Of a DNA stretch of 64,000 nucleotides, positions 28,381 through 40,385 are shown one piece after another. The position numbers were made by a program, and so were the translations under genes. The notes under the pieces were generated by a model that was given only the letters and a program-made list of their open reading frames with translations, was not told where the DNA came from and searched no databases. Source of the DNA: Mytilus edulis (lineage: Eukaryota > Mollusca > Bivalvia > Mytilida > Mytilidae); assembly GCF_963676685.1 (NCBI RefSeq), contig NC_092346.1:30269133-30333132 (forward strand), written 5' to 3'. Position 1 is the first letter of the stretch; every line of letters starts with the position of its first letter.

Positions 28381-31251
28381 CTAAAGAAAAATGGAACATT
28401 TTATTAAAATATGAACAGTGAAAGTCAGACATTTGTTTTTCAAATGCTTGAATTTTAAACTACAATCTGAATTTTACTTATAGCAAAACGACTGTGGATG
28501 TAAAAACATTTCGTATTGACATTTTCAGTGTTGAATTTATAAAGTTTTTAGTGAAATGAAAATTGAATGACAATTAGTGTTGATATCCTACATGTTGATG
28601 TACAATGTATTTATTTAAATGAATCAAAAAGCCATCAAGATTATAAAATGATAACTTCGATATATTGAACAAGGTGATTTGATATAATGTACCTTCATCC
28701 TTTGTATTGTCATCCAATGTCGACAAATCTAACTTTAGTTCTTCTTTTAACGCAAGCTGTTTATTAATGACTTCTTTTGTTGAAGGCTTACTTCTCTAAA
28801 AAAAGTAGAGTAAATTAAAGTGTTATTAGGTCCTTATTTGCCAGTCGTGATATAAAAAATTCGGCGAGTTTCTGTTTTGAAAGACCACCCCAGTAACTCA
28901 TAACTTTTTAAGGAATACAATACTATGGAACGCCGTAACTGCCTTATGGTACTTCATTCTTTATCATGATGAGGTTTTTCTTTATTTTGATGAGGTTTTT
29001 CTCTCTCATGATGAGGTTTTTCTTTATTATGATGAGGTTTTTCTTTATTATGATGAGTACTTTTATATGCGTTTATCATAATGTTATTTTGACATTTTGT
29101 TTCAGTATGATTTAGGATTATATACAGCATTTCACCAGTACATGTGAATCAATGCTGTAAAATGTCGTTTCATCTTTTACTGAAATTATTTAATTGAATA
29201 GCAATATCAATACTATTTACCTTAAATACTTTTGTTTATTGATATGTAATATACTGTTTTGTCCATTTAAGTCACAAGTACATCAGCACTTCAATTTTTG
29301 CATCACATTTTTTATTTTCATTTACAAAGGGGGTACATGTTTTGAGTAATCAACTCCTCCAATTTTTAACCCACATCACTAAAACTACACAGGAAGATTG
29401 CACATATGTTTAAATTGTGTACCTGCTATTGTCGAATTGTTTGAGGATTTTTGCTATATATTTGTTTCCATACTTGTGAACTTACTCATTTGACATTAAA
29501 AGGTACGGAAGAAGGTATAATGCAAGTTTTTGTTTTATAATTACGATAACACCTGGTAACATGCAAACTGTATGTTTTATTTTGGGTTACCGCCGAGAAC
29601 ACCTGTTATATTTTGAATTTGTTGGAATTTTTTCCTTTCGGGCGAAAAAAAATGTAAAATTGTGTACATGTGTGTTCCTGAACTTTTTTAAATCCCATAT
29701 TTTCGTACTAGGAGATAATGTTTATCTATACTTACTGTTGATCGCTGCATTCCTCATGTCTGTTGTTTGGAAGCTTTGATAACTGTAATGCTGTTCTCTT
29801 ACAAATGAGTTTATTCTTTCTTTTTTCACCGGTGAAAGGAAGGGTCCTGGTTGTCTTATCTCTACTTGTTCCTCTTTAAGATGCAGTTCTTGTTGTGAAG
29901 TCAAAGCCTTCTCTTTATTGTCTTTTGGCTGTCGAAAAAAAAATATGTATGAAGATATGAAAATTATGATAGTAAACTTTTGCTGTCTTTGCACAATATT
30001 GAAACAGGTCGGTTTTTTTTATTTTCAATAAACTTTATAAGCTCCTGATTGATAAGACGGCTGCTCTTAGGAACGTGTATTGTTTTAAATATTAACACAA
30101 ATACTATATTTTTTTACACAAAGATAAACACGACTGTACTTATAGTTAAAGTGTTACGTTTCTTAAGACCCAATACTCAGACGATCAAGTGGACGAAACA
30201 TGCATTAACACAAATGTATTTAAATACCTCCTGGGAAACACGCTGCGGTGAGTCAATGTCGGTGGCTGGTTTCCAGAATTCCGCAAATTGTTTCTTTATC
30301 TGTTCTTGTTCTCTTGCTATCCTATTCCTCTCCTTTTCTTCTTTGATTATTTTTTCTTTGGCATATGCGTCAACAAGTTTATTGTATTCAGCATCTCTGA
30401 CGGATTTGTAAAAAGCAGCACATTCATCATTGTCTGTTATATCTTTGGTTGATATGACTTCAGACGAATCTTCTTTCTCTTGTTCTCTTACTTTCCTATT
30501 TCTCTCCTTTTCTTCCTGGATTATATTTTCTCTGGCATATGCGTCAACAAGTTTATTGTATTCAGCATCTCTGACGGACTTGTAAAAAGCAGCACGTTCG
30601 TTTTCTTCTGTTATTTCTTTGGTTGAAATTATCTGTTCTTGTTCTCTTGGTATCCTATTTCTCTCCTTCTCTTCTTTGATTATTTTTTCTTTGGCATATG
30701 CGTCAACAAGTTTATTGTATTCAGCATCTCTGACGGATTTGTAAAATGCAGCGCCTTCATCATCGCCTGTTATTTCTTCTTCTCTGTTATTCAATGGCAT
30801 TTCTGTCTCGTTAATACAATAAAATATTTGTGCAACAGACATAACGTTAGCTTCTATTTCACTGAAAATGAAACCAAGGAATATTCAGAACTATGATGTG
30901 ACGCCGTTCAGGAAAGTTATATATAACCCATTCAATAAAATACATAAATAGTGAAGAGGACATGTTCAAAGAGAGCAATCAGACATACTGAATGTTATTA
31001 TTTTTTTCAGACTTATAAAAAAGGTATACCACATCTTCATATATCTATGTCTATCATTTTTAATTGATTGACAATACTCAATAGCTCTTACATCTTGAAA
31101 AAGGTCAGTCTAGAAAATAAAATTTGTTAAAATATAATAGCAGTACGGACATATATCATACAGAAGTCAGTGCTTACCTGAAAGCAACTTGAAATAATGA
31201 CACCAGTAAACTCCGGATATTCCATTCAAGACTGCTATTATCGGTCTCCAT
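28106..31251 (-). CDS. Spliced gene for a charged repeat protein, alternative middle exons
   Basis: Model from splice sites and codon phase: exon 2 31178-31258 (ATG at 31251-31249), exon 3 30228-30861, then either exon 4 (29736-29928) or exon 5 (28693-28795), then exon 6 28106-28380 with the stop. All joins use GT..AG. The isoforms would be about 391 or 361 residues. Exon 3 encodes three near-identical charged repeats, each containing AAFYKSVRDAEYNKLVDAYA followed by a Lys/Glu/Arg-rich helix (KEEKERNR..REQE), likely coiled coil. The exon 6 end is W-L-C-x-L-F-C-C, a possible palmitoylation site and membrane anchor. The N-terminus is short and unremarkable. I do not recognise the family. With the candidate 5' exon at 39600, an in-frame TGA forms just before the ATG, which supports this start. 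Confidence 0.65.
28693..28795 (-). CDS. Exon 5, alternative to exon 4
   Basis: The exon is 103 nt: acceptor TTTTTTTAG, donor GAAG|GTACAT, in phase 0, out phase 1. The peptide is RSKPSTKEVINKQLALKEEL and onward, Lys/Glu-rich like exon 4. Joined after exon 4 it would hit a stop within three codons. Confidence 0.55.
28968..29057. repeat. 21-bp minisatellite (4.3 copies)
   Basis: Units start at 28968, 28989, 29010, 29031 and 29052, each beginning GATGAGGTTTTTC. The last full units are identical. The minus strand reads as KEKPHHN heptads and is open, but the nearby splice sites are poor. It lies in the intron between exons 4 and 5. Confidence 0.75.
29736..29928 (-). CDS. Exon 4, alternative to exon 5
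   Basis: The exon is 193 nt: acceptor TTCGACAG, donor AACA|GTAAGT, in phase 0, out phase 1. It encodes PKDNKEKALTSQQELHLKEE and onward to NAAIN. It joins in frame to exon 3 and to exon 6. Confidence 0.6.
30228..30861 (-). CDS. Exon 3, triple-repeat exon
   Basis: The exon is 634 nt: acceptor TTTCATTTTCAG, donor CAGGAG|GTATTT, in phase 2, out phase 0. The DNA word GCATATGCGTCAACAAG recurs at about 30361, 30535 and 30697 (spacing 174 and 162 bp), so the three protein repeats come from recent tandem duplication inside one exon. Confidence 0.7.
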
Positions 31252-31258
31252 TTCTAGT
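31178..31258 (-). CDS. Exon 2 with start codon
   Basis: The acceptor is TATTTTTCAG and the donor TTTCAG|GTAAGC. The ATG at 31251-31249 gives METDNSSLEW and continues into exon 3 through a split AG|T serine codon. The exon ends 57 bp from the start of the 441-bp array. Confidence 0.55.
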
Positions 31259-31315
31259 CTGAAAAATAGAAAAGGTAATATTACAGTAAAACTAATTTAA
31301 ACGTTTTGTTTATAT

Positions 31316-34300
31316 TAGCGGGACGGCTGCAGTGCAGGCGATTTGGTGTCACGATATCACAGTTGCATGGGTTCGAATCCCGGCGAGGGAAGAACCAAAA
31401 ATTTGCGAAAGCAAATTTACAGATCTAACATTGTTGGGTTGATGTTTAGACGAGTTGTATATACATTATGTACACAGCCATGTATCACCATCATTGATGG
31501 CGATCCGATGGATACATCTGTTGTAGGGTTGTCACTGACTCAGACGTACTTATGAATATAATTATTTTCTGTGACTGTATCTTACATTAATTTGTAGGAT
31601 CCTTTACTATAGATAATTTAGCTGATCTGTAACAATAACATCTTCATGCCTTATATATCATGTACTGTAGTACGCCGCTAGATTAAAACTGACGTGGAAA
31701 GGTAACACATGCCCACCGAAAGCTCTTTTTTTGAGAGCCCAGGTGGTCGTGTGGTCTAGCGGGACGGCTGCAGTGCAGGCGATTTGGTGTCACGATATCA
31801 CAGTTGCATGGGTTCGAATCCCGGCGAGGGAAGAACCAAAAATTTGCGAAAGCAAATTTACAGATCTAACATTGTTGGGTTGATGTTTAGACGAGTTGTA
31901 TATACATTATGTACACAGCCATGTATCACCATCATTGATGGCGATCCGATGGATACATCTGTTGTAGGGTTGTCACTGACTCAGACGTACTTATGAATAT
32001 AATTATTTTCTGTGACTGTATCTTACATTAATTTGTAGGATCCTTTACTATAGATAATTTAGCTGATCTGTAACAATAACATCTTCATGCCTTATATATC
32101 ATGTACTGTAGTACGCCGCTAGATTAAAACTGACGTGGAAAGGTAACACATGCCCACCGAAAGCTCTTTTTTTGAGAGCCCAGGTGGTCGTGTGGTCTAG
32201 CGGGACGGCTGCAGTGCAGGCGATTTGGTGTCACGATATCACAGTTGCATGGGTTCGAATCCCGGCGAGGGAAGAACCAAAAATTTGCGAAAGCAAATTT
32301 ACAGATCTAACATTGTTGGGTTGATGTTTAGACGAGTTGTATATACATTATGTACACAGCCATGTATCACCATCATTGATGGCGATCCGATGGATACATC
32401 TGTTGTAGGGTTGTCACTGACTCAGACGTACTTATGAATATAATTATTTTCTGTGACTGTATCTTACATTAATTTGTAGGATCCTTTACTATAGATAATT
32501 TAGCTGATCTGTAACAATAACATCTTCATGCCTTATATATCATGTACTGTAGTACGCCGCTAGATTAAAACTGACGTGGAAAGGTAACACATGCCCACCG
32601 AAAGCTCTTTTTTTGAGAGCCCAGGTGGTCGTGTGGTCTAGCGGGACGGCTGCAGTGCAGGCGATTTGGTGTCACGATATCACAGTTGCATGGGTTCGAA
32701 TCCCGGCGAGGGAAGAACCAAAAATTTGCGAAAGCAAATTTACAGATCTAACATTGTTGGGTTGATGTTTAGACGAGTTGTATATACATTATGTACACAG
32801 CCATGTATCACCATCATTGATGGCGATCCGATGGATACATCTGTTGTAGGGTTGTCACTGACTCAGACGTACTTATGAATATAATTATTTTCTGTGACTG
32901 TATCTTACATTAATTTGTAGGATCCTTTACTATAGATAATTTAGCTGATCTGTAACAATAACATCTTCATGCCTTATATATCATGTACTGTAGTACGCCG
33001 CTAGATTAAAACTGACGTGGAAAGGTAACACATGCCCACCGAAAGCTCTTTTTTTGAGAGCCCAGGTGGTCGTGTGGTCTAGCGGGACGGCTGCAGTGCA
33101 GGCGATTTGGTGTCACGATATCACAGTTGCATGGGTTCGAATCCCGGCGAGGGAAGAACCAAAAATTTGCGAAAGCAAATTTACAGATCTAACATTGTTG
33201 GGTTGATGTTTAGACGAGTTGTATATACATTATGTACACAGCCATGTATCACCATCATTGATGGCGATCCGATGGATACATCTGTTGTAGGGTTGTCACT
33301 GACTCAGACGTACTTATGAATATAATTATTTTCTGTGACTGTATCTTACATTAATTTGTAGGATCCTTTACTATAGATAATTTAGCTGATCTGTAACAAT
33401 AACATCTTCATGCCTTATATATCATGTACTGTAGTACGCCGCTAGATTAAAACTGACGTGGAAAGGTAACACATGCCCACCGAAAGCTCTTTTTTTGAGA
33501 GCCCAGGTGGTCGTGTGGTCTAGCGGGACGGCTGCAGTGCAGGCGATTTGGTGTCACGATATCACAGTTGCATGGGTTCGAATCCCGGCGAGGGAAGAAC
33601 CAAAAATTTGCGAAAGCAAATTTACAGATCTAACATTGTTGGGTTGATGTTTAGACGAGTTGTATATACATTATGTACACAGCCATGTATCACCATCATT
33701 GATGGCGATCCGATGGATACATCTGTTGTAGGGTTGTCACTGACTCAGACGTACTTATGAATATAATTATTTTCTGTGACTGTATCTTACATTAATTTGT
33801 AGGATCCTTTACTATAGATAATTTAGCTGATCTGTAACAATAACATCTTCATGCCTTATATATCATGTACTGTAGTACGCCGCTAGATTAAAACTGACGT
33901 GGAAAGGTAACACATGCCCACCGAAAGCTCTTTTTTTGAGAGCCCAGGTGGTCGTGTGGTCTAGCGGGACGGCTGCAGTGCAGGCGATTTGGTGTCACGA
34001 TATCACAGTTGCATGGGTTCGAATCCCGGCGAGGGAAGAACCAAAAATTTGCGAAAGCAAATTTACAGATCTAACATTGTTGGGTTGATGTTTAGACGAG
34101 TTGTATATACATTATGTACACAGCCATGTATCACCATCATTGATGGCGATCCGATGGATACATCTGTTGTAGGGTTGTCACTGACTCAGACGTACTTATG
34201 AATATAATTATTTTCTGTGACTGTATCTTACATTAATTTGTAGGATCCTTTACTATAGATAATTTAGCTGATCTGTAACAATAACATCTTCATGCCTTAT

Positions 34301-37300
34301 ATATCATGTACTGTAGTACGCCGCTAGATTAAAACTGACGTGGAAAGGTAACACATGCCCACCGAAAGCTCTTTTTTTGAGAGCCCAGGTGGTCGTGTGG
34401 TCTAGCGGGACGGCTGCAGTGCAGGCGATTTGGTGTCACGATATCACAGTTGCATGGGTTCGAATCCCGGCGAGGGAAGAACCAAAAATTTGCGAAAGCA
34501 AATTTACAGATCTAACATTGTTGGGTTGATGTTTAGACGAGTTGTATATACATTATGTACACAGCCATGTATCACCATCATTGATGGCGATCCGATGGAT
34601 ACATCTGTTGTAGGGTTGTCACTGACTCAGACGTACTTATGAATATAATTATTTTCTGTGACTGTATCTTACATTAATTTGTAGGATCCTTTACTATAGA
34701 TAATTTAGCTGATCTGTAACAATAACATCTTCATGCCTTATATATCATGTACTGTAGTACGCCGCTAGATTAAAACTGACGTGGAAAGGTAACACATGCC
34801 CACCGAAAGCTCTTTTTTTGAGAGCCCAGGTGGTCGTGTGGTCTAGCGGGACGGCTGCAGTGCAGGCGATTTGGTGTCACGATATCACAGTTGCATGGGT
34901 TCGAATCCCGGCGAGGGAAGAACCAAAAATTTGCGAAAGCAAATTTACAGATCTAACATTGTTGGGTTGATGTTTAGACGAGTTGTATATACATTATGTA
35001 CACAGCCATGTATCACCATCATTGATGGCGATCCGATGGATACATCTGTTGTAGGGTTGTCACTGACTCAGACGTACTTATGAATATAATTATTTTCTGT
35101 GACTGTATCTTACATTAATTTGTAGGATCCTTTACTATAGATAATTTAGCTGATCTGTAACAATAACATCTTCATGCCTTATATATCATGTACTGTAGTA
35201 CGCCGCTAGATTAAAACTGACGTGGAAAGGTAACACATGCCCACCGAAAGCTCTTTTTTTGAGAGCCCAGGTGGTCGTGTGGTCTAGCGGGACGGCTGCA
35301 GTGCAGGCGATTTGGTGTCACGATATCACAGTTGCATGGGTTCGAATCCCGGCGAGGGAAGAACCAAAAATTTGCGAAAGCAAATTTACAGATCTAACAT
35401 TGTTGGGTTGATGTTTAGACGAGTTGTATATACATTATGTACACAGCCATGTATCACCATCATTGATGGCGATCCGATGGATACATCTGTTGTAGGGTTG
35501 TCACTGACTCAGACGTACTTATGAATATAATTATTTTCTGTGACTGTATCTTACATTAATTTGTAGGATCCTTTACTATAGATAATTTAGCTGATCTGTA
35601 ACAATAACATCTTCATGCCTTATATATCATGTACTGTAGTACGCCGCTAGATTAAAACTGACGTGGAAAGGTAACACATGCCCACCGAAAGCTCTTTTTT
35701 TGAGAGCCCAGGTGGTCGTGTGGTCTAGCGGGACGGCTGCAGTGCAGGCGATTTGGTGTCACGATATCACAGTTGCATGGGTTCGAATCCCGGCGAGGGA
35801 AGAACCAAAAATTTGCGAAAGCAAATTTACAGATCTAACATTGTTGGGTTGATGTTTAGACGAGTTGTATATACATTATGTACACAGCCATGTATCACCA
35901 TCATTGATGGCGATCCGATGGATACATCTGTTGTAGGGTTGTCACTGACTCAGACGTACTTATGAATATAATTATTTTCTGTGACTGTATCTTACATTAA
36001 TTTGTAGGATCCTTTACTATAGATAATTTAGCTGATCTGTAACAATAACATCTTCATGCCTTATATATCATGTACTGTAGTACGCCGCTAGATTAAAACT
36101 GACGTGGAAAGGTAACACATGACCACCGAAAGCTCTTTTTTTGAGAGCCCAGGTGGTCGTGTGGTCTAGCGGGACGGCTGCAGTGCAGGCGATTTGGTGT
36201 CACGATATCACAGTTGCATGGGTTCGAATCCCGGCGAGGGAAGAACCAAAAATTTGCGAAAGCAAATTTACAGATCTAACATTGTTGGGTTGATGTTTAG
36301 ACGAGTTGTATATACATTATGTACACAGCCATGTATCACCATCATTGATGGCGATCCGATGGATACATCTGTTGTAGGGTTGTCACTGACTCAGACGTAC
36401 TTATGAATATAATTATTTTCTGTGACTGTATCTTACATTAATTTGTAGGATCCTTTACTATAGATAATTTAGCTGATCTGTAACAATAACATCTTCATGC
36501 CTTATATATCATGTACTGTAGTACGCCGCTAGATTAAAACTGACGTGGAAAGGTAACACATGCCCACCGAAAGCTCTTTTTTTGAGAGCCCAGGTGGTCG
36601 TGTGGTCTAGCGGGACGGCTGCAGTGCAGGCGATTTGGTGTCACGATATCACAGTTGCATGGGTTCGAATCCCGGCGAGGGAAGAACCAAAAATTTGCGA
36701 AAGCAAATTTACAGATCTAACATTGTTGGGTTGATGTTTAGACGAGTTGTATATACATTATGTACACAGCCATGTATCACCATCATTGATGGCGATCCGA
36801 TGGATACATCTGTTGTAGGGTTGTCACTGACTCAGACGTACTTATGAATATAATTATTTTCTGTGACTGTATCTTACATTAATTTGTAGGATCCTTTACT
36901 ATAGATAATTTAGCTGATCTGTAACAATAACATCTTCATGCCTTATATATCATGTACTGTAGTACGCCGCTAGATTAAAACTGACGTGGAAAGGTAACAC
37001 ATGACCACCGAAAGCTCTTTTTTTGAGAGCCCAGGTGGTCGTGTGGTCTAGCGGGACGGCTGCAGTGCAGGCGATTTGGTGTCACGATATCACAGTTGCA
37101 TGGGTTCGAATCCCGGCGAGGGAAGAACCAAAAATTTGCGAAAGCAAATTTACAGATCTAACATTGTTGGGTTGATGTTTAGACGAGTTGTATATACATT
37201 ATGTACACAGCCATGTATCACCATCATTGATGGCGATCCGATGGATACATCTGTTGTAGGGTTGTCACTGACTCAGACGTACTTATGAATATAATTATTT

Positions 37301-39392
37301 TCTGTGACTGTATCTTACATTAATTTGTAGGATCCTTTACTATAGATAATTTAGCTGATCTGTAACAATAACATCTTCATGCCTTATATATCATGTACTG
37401 TAGTACGCCGCTAGATTAAAACTGACGTGGAAAGGTAACACATGCCCACCGAAAGCTCTTTTTTTGAGAGCCCAGGTGGTCGTGTGGTCTAGCGGGACGG
37501 CTGCAGTGCAGGCGATTTGGTGTCACGATATCACAGTTGCATGGGTTCGAATCCCGGCGAGGGAAGAACCAAAAATTTGCGAAAGCAAATTTACAGATCT
37601 AACATTGTTGGGTTGATGTTTAGACGAGTTGTATATACATTATGTACACAGCCATGTATCACCATCATTGATGGCGATCCGATGGATACATCTGTTGTAG
37701 GGTTGTCACTGACTCAGACGTACTTATGAATATAATTATTTTCTGTGACTGTATCTTACATTAATTTGTAGGATCCTTTACTATAGATAATTTAGCTGAT
37801 CTGTAACAATAACATCTTCATGCCTTATATATCATGTACTGTAGTACGCCGCTAGATTAAAACTGACGTGGAAAGGTAACACATGCCCACCGAAAGCTCT
37901 TTTTTTGAGAGCCCAGGTGGTCGTGTGGTCTAGCGGGACGGCTGCAGTGCAGGCGATTTGGTGTCACGATATCACAGTTGCATGGGTTCGAATCCCGGCG
38001 AGGGAAGAACCAAAAATTTGCGAAAGCAAATTTACAGATCTAACATTGTTGGGTTGATGTTTAGACGAGTTGTATATACATTATGTACACAGCCATGTAT
38101 CACCATCATTGATGGCGATCCGATGGATACATCTGTTGTAGGGTTGTCACTGACTCAGACGTACTTATGAATATAATTATTTTCTGTGACTGTATCTTAC
38201 ATTAATTTGTAGGATCCTTTACTATAGATAATTTAGCTGATCTGTAACAATAACATCTTCATGCCTTATATATCATGTACTGTAGTACGCCGCTAGATTA
38301 AAACTGACGTGGAAAGGTAACACATGCCCACCGAAAGCTCTTTTTTTGAGAGCCCAGGTGGTCGTGTGGTCTAGCGGGACGGCTGCAGTGCAGGCGATTT
38401 GGTGTCACGATATCACAGTTGCATGGGTTCGAATCCCGGCGAGGGAAGAACCAAAAATTTGCGAAAGCAAATTTACAGATCTAACATTGTTGGGTTGATG
38501 TTTAGACGAGTTGTATATACATTATGTACACAGCCATGTATCACCATCATTGATGGCGATCCGATGGATACATCTGTTGTAGGGTTGTCACTGACTCAGA
38601 CGTACTTATGAATATAATTATTTTCTGTGACTGTATCTTACATTAATTTGTAGGATCCTTTACTATAGATAATTTAGCTGATCTGTAACAATAACATCTT
38701 CATGCCTTATATATCATGTACTGTAGTACGCCGCTAGATTAAAACTGACGTGGAAAGGTAACACATGCCCACCGAAAGCTCTTTTTTTGAGAGCCCAGGT
38801 GGTCGTGTGGTCTAGCGGGACGGCTGCAGTGCAGGCGATTTGGTGTCACGATATCACAGTTGCATGGGTTCGAATCCCGGCGAGGGAAGAACCAAAAATT
38901 TGCGAAAGCAAATTTACAGATCTAACATTGTTGGGTTGATGTTTAGACGAGTTGTATATACATTATGTACACAGCCATGTATCACCATCATTGATGGCGA
39001 TCCGATGGATACATCTGTTGTAGGGTTGTCACTGACTCAGACGTACTTATGAATATAATTATTTTCTGTGACTGTATCTTACATTAATTTGTAGGATCCT
39101 TTACTATAGATAATTTAGCTGATCTGTAACAATAACATCTTCATGCCTTATATATCATGTACTGTAGTACGCCGCTAGATTAAAACTGACGTGGAAAGGT
39201 AACACATGCCCACCGAAAGCTCTTTTTTGAGAGCCCAGGTGGTCGTGTGGTCTAGCGGGACGGCTGCAGTGCAGGCGATTTGGTGTCACGATATCACAGT
39301 TGCATGGGTTCGAATCCCGGCGAGGGAAGAACCAAAAATTTGCGAAAGCAAATTTACAGATCTAACATTGTTGGGTTGATGTTTAGACGAGT

Positions 39393-39400
<8 letters not shown>
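31316..39400 (+). repeat. 441-bp tandem array, ~18.3 copies, tRNA-SINE derived
   Basis: The period is exactly 441 bp. A 70-codon frame recurs unchanged 18 times (first at 31343, last at 38840), which shows near-perfect homogeneity. That frame is an artefact of the repeat, not a gene. Each unit holds a tRNA-like head: A box TGGTCTAGCGG, B box GGTTCGAATCC. Next comes a ~330-bp body, and then an inverted repeat around a T7 run (GCTCTTTTTTTGAGAGC) that abuts the next head. The first unit starts inside the head (31316). The last is cut at 39400 by a TA microsatellite, and the final junction has T6 instead of T7. The acceptor-stem halves do not pair, so this is a tRNA-derived SINE head, not a working tRNA. 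It probably arose by tandem amplification of one SINE. Confidence 0.92.
31752..31821 (+). promoter_or_regulatory. Internal Pol III promoter (A and B boxes), repeated every 441 bp
   Basis: The A box TGGTCTAGCGG is at 31752-31762 and the B box GGTTCGAATCC at 31811-31821, 59 bp apart start to start. The B box is a perfect consensus. The same pair occurs in every full unit of the array. Downstream stop signals are T4 at 32006-32009 and T7 at 32167-32173, so transcripts of roughly 260 or 430 nt are possible. Confidence 0.65.
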
Positions 39401-39425
<25 letters not shown>

Positions 39426-39485
39426 ATATATATATATTGCCTAATTTGTTGTAATTAAATCTCTCTCTTTCTCTCTCTCTCTCAC
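39401..39485. repeat. TA and CT microsatellites ending the array
   Basis: A TA run (39395-39422, and again to about 39438) replaces the array sequence mid-unit, and a CT run follows at 39461-39482. The change from array to TA is abrupt. Confidence 0.8.
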
Positions 39486-39599
39486 CCCTCATATGTCTGA
39501 TTTTTTTCAACCGATAAAACACTCAATGGTTGGTTCATTTAATTTATTCCTCGTTCATGCAATATCTCTGGGTTTTTTTTAATGTGAATAAAAACTTAC

Positions 39600-39690
39600 C
39601 AAGTTATTCTCGATTGCTGAATCTCGGACAAATAGTTATATACGTTTGGAATCGTTAAAAAGGCGTGTACACTGCTGAAGGCAAGTTAAC
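39600..39690 (-). other. Candidate 5' non-coding exon of the repeat-protein gene
   Basis: The minus strand has a strong donor, CTTG|GTAAGTTTTT, at 39599. Splicing it to the acceptor at 31259 places an in-frame TGA nine bases before the ATG at 31251. The upstream limit is not defined and there is no TATA box. If right, the whole array lies in intron 1. Confidence 0.3.
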
Positions 39691-40077
39691 AAACTGGCGA
39701 CGTTGCCAAGGAAATATCAGAACTATGACGTTTAGACGTTAAGGATCATGTGACATAGTTTCTAATGGTCGAGGTTTAACTGTACATCATCCCTGTTTTT
39801 TAAAATAGCAAATAGCAAATAGTATTATTTTAACAGCAGTTTACAAGGGTTCCAACAACTTCCATGCAAAGTTAATTGACCCCTGATAAATTTTACCATT
39901 TCTAAGGTTTATTAGTGTTATGTTGCCTCCAACATGATAACGCCGTGTTTAAACATCCATGATACATTTGAGCATAACTGGGGAATTAAAATTCAGAAAA
40001 GCGGCCGCACGATTTGTATAAAGTGTTCTTTAAATTTCAACTGGTAATATCTGTGTTTATTTATTTCATTTGAATTA

Positions 40078-40385
40078 TAAAATTGAGAATGGAAATGGGG
40101 AATGTGCCAAAGAGACAACAACCCGACCATAGAGAAGACAACAGCAGAAGGTTACCAACAGGTCTTCAATGCAACGAGAAATTCTCGCACCCGGAGGCGT
40201 CCTTCAGCTGGCCCCTAAACAATTATCTACTGGTTCAGTGATAATGAACACCATACTAAACTCCAAATTGTACACAAGAAACTAAAAGTTTAAATAATAC
40301 AAGACTAACAAAGGCCAGAGGCTCCTGACTTGGGACAGGCACAAAAATGCGGCGGGGTATGCACACTACTGCTAGATAAACAGAC
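40078..40385 (+). repeat. Family A repeat, near-complete copy
   Basis: It starts 'gagaatggaaatggggaatg' and runs through 'aacaacccgacc', 'caacaggtcttcaatgc', 'cttcagctggcccctaaa', 'caaaggccagaggctcc' and 'gacttgggacaggcac'. It is the best reference copy in the window. Confidence 0.7.

Noticed and set aside
28968-29057. CRISPR-like array
   Set aside because: The 21-bp units are directly contiguous with no spacers, and the genome is eukaryotic. It is a minisatellite.
28953-29059. An exon made of the 21-bp minisatellite between exons 4 and 5
   Set aside because: A 107-nt exon would restore the frame between exons 4 and 5, but its acceptor (ATATAAAAG) has no pyrimidine tract and its donor (GTACCA) is weak. 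The peptide would be an odd Ile/Lys/Asn repeat.
31749-31840. A true tRNA gene in each array unit
   Set aside because: The A and B boxes are good, but the two acceptor-stem halves (GGTCGTG and CGAGGGA) do not pair and the T stem has mismatches, so it is a tRNA-derived SINE head.
31343-39052. Eighteen identical 70-codon ORFs
   Set aside because: They are one open frame in each 441-bp unit, spanning part of the tRNA-like head. There is no codon-level conservation beyond DNA identity and no family match. They are treated as part of the satellite.
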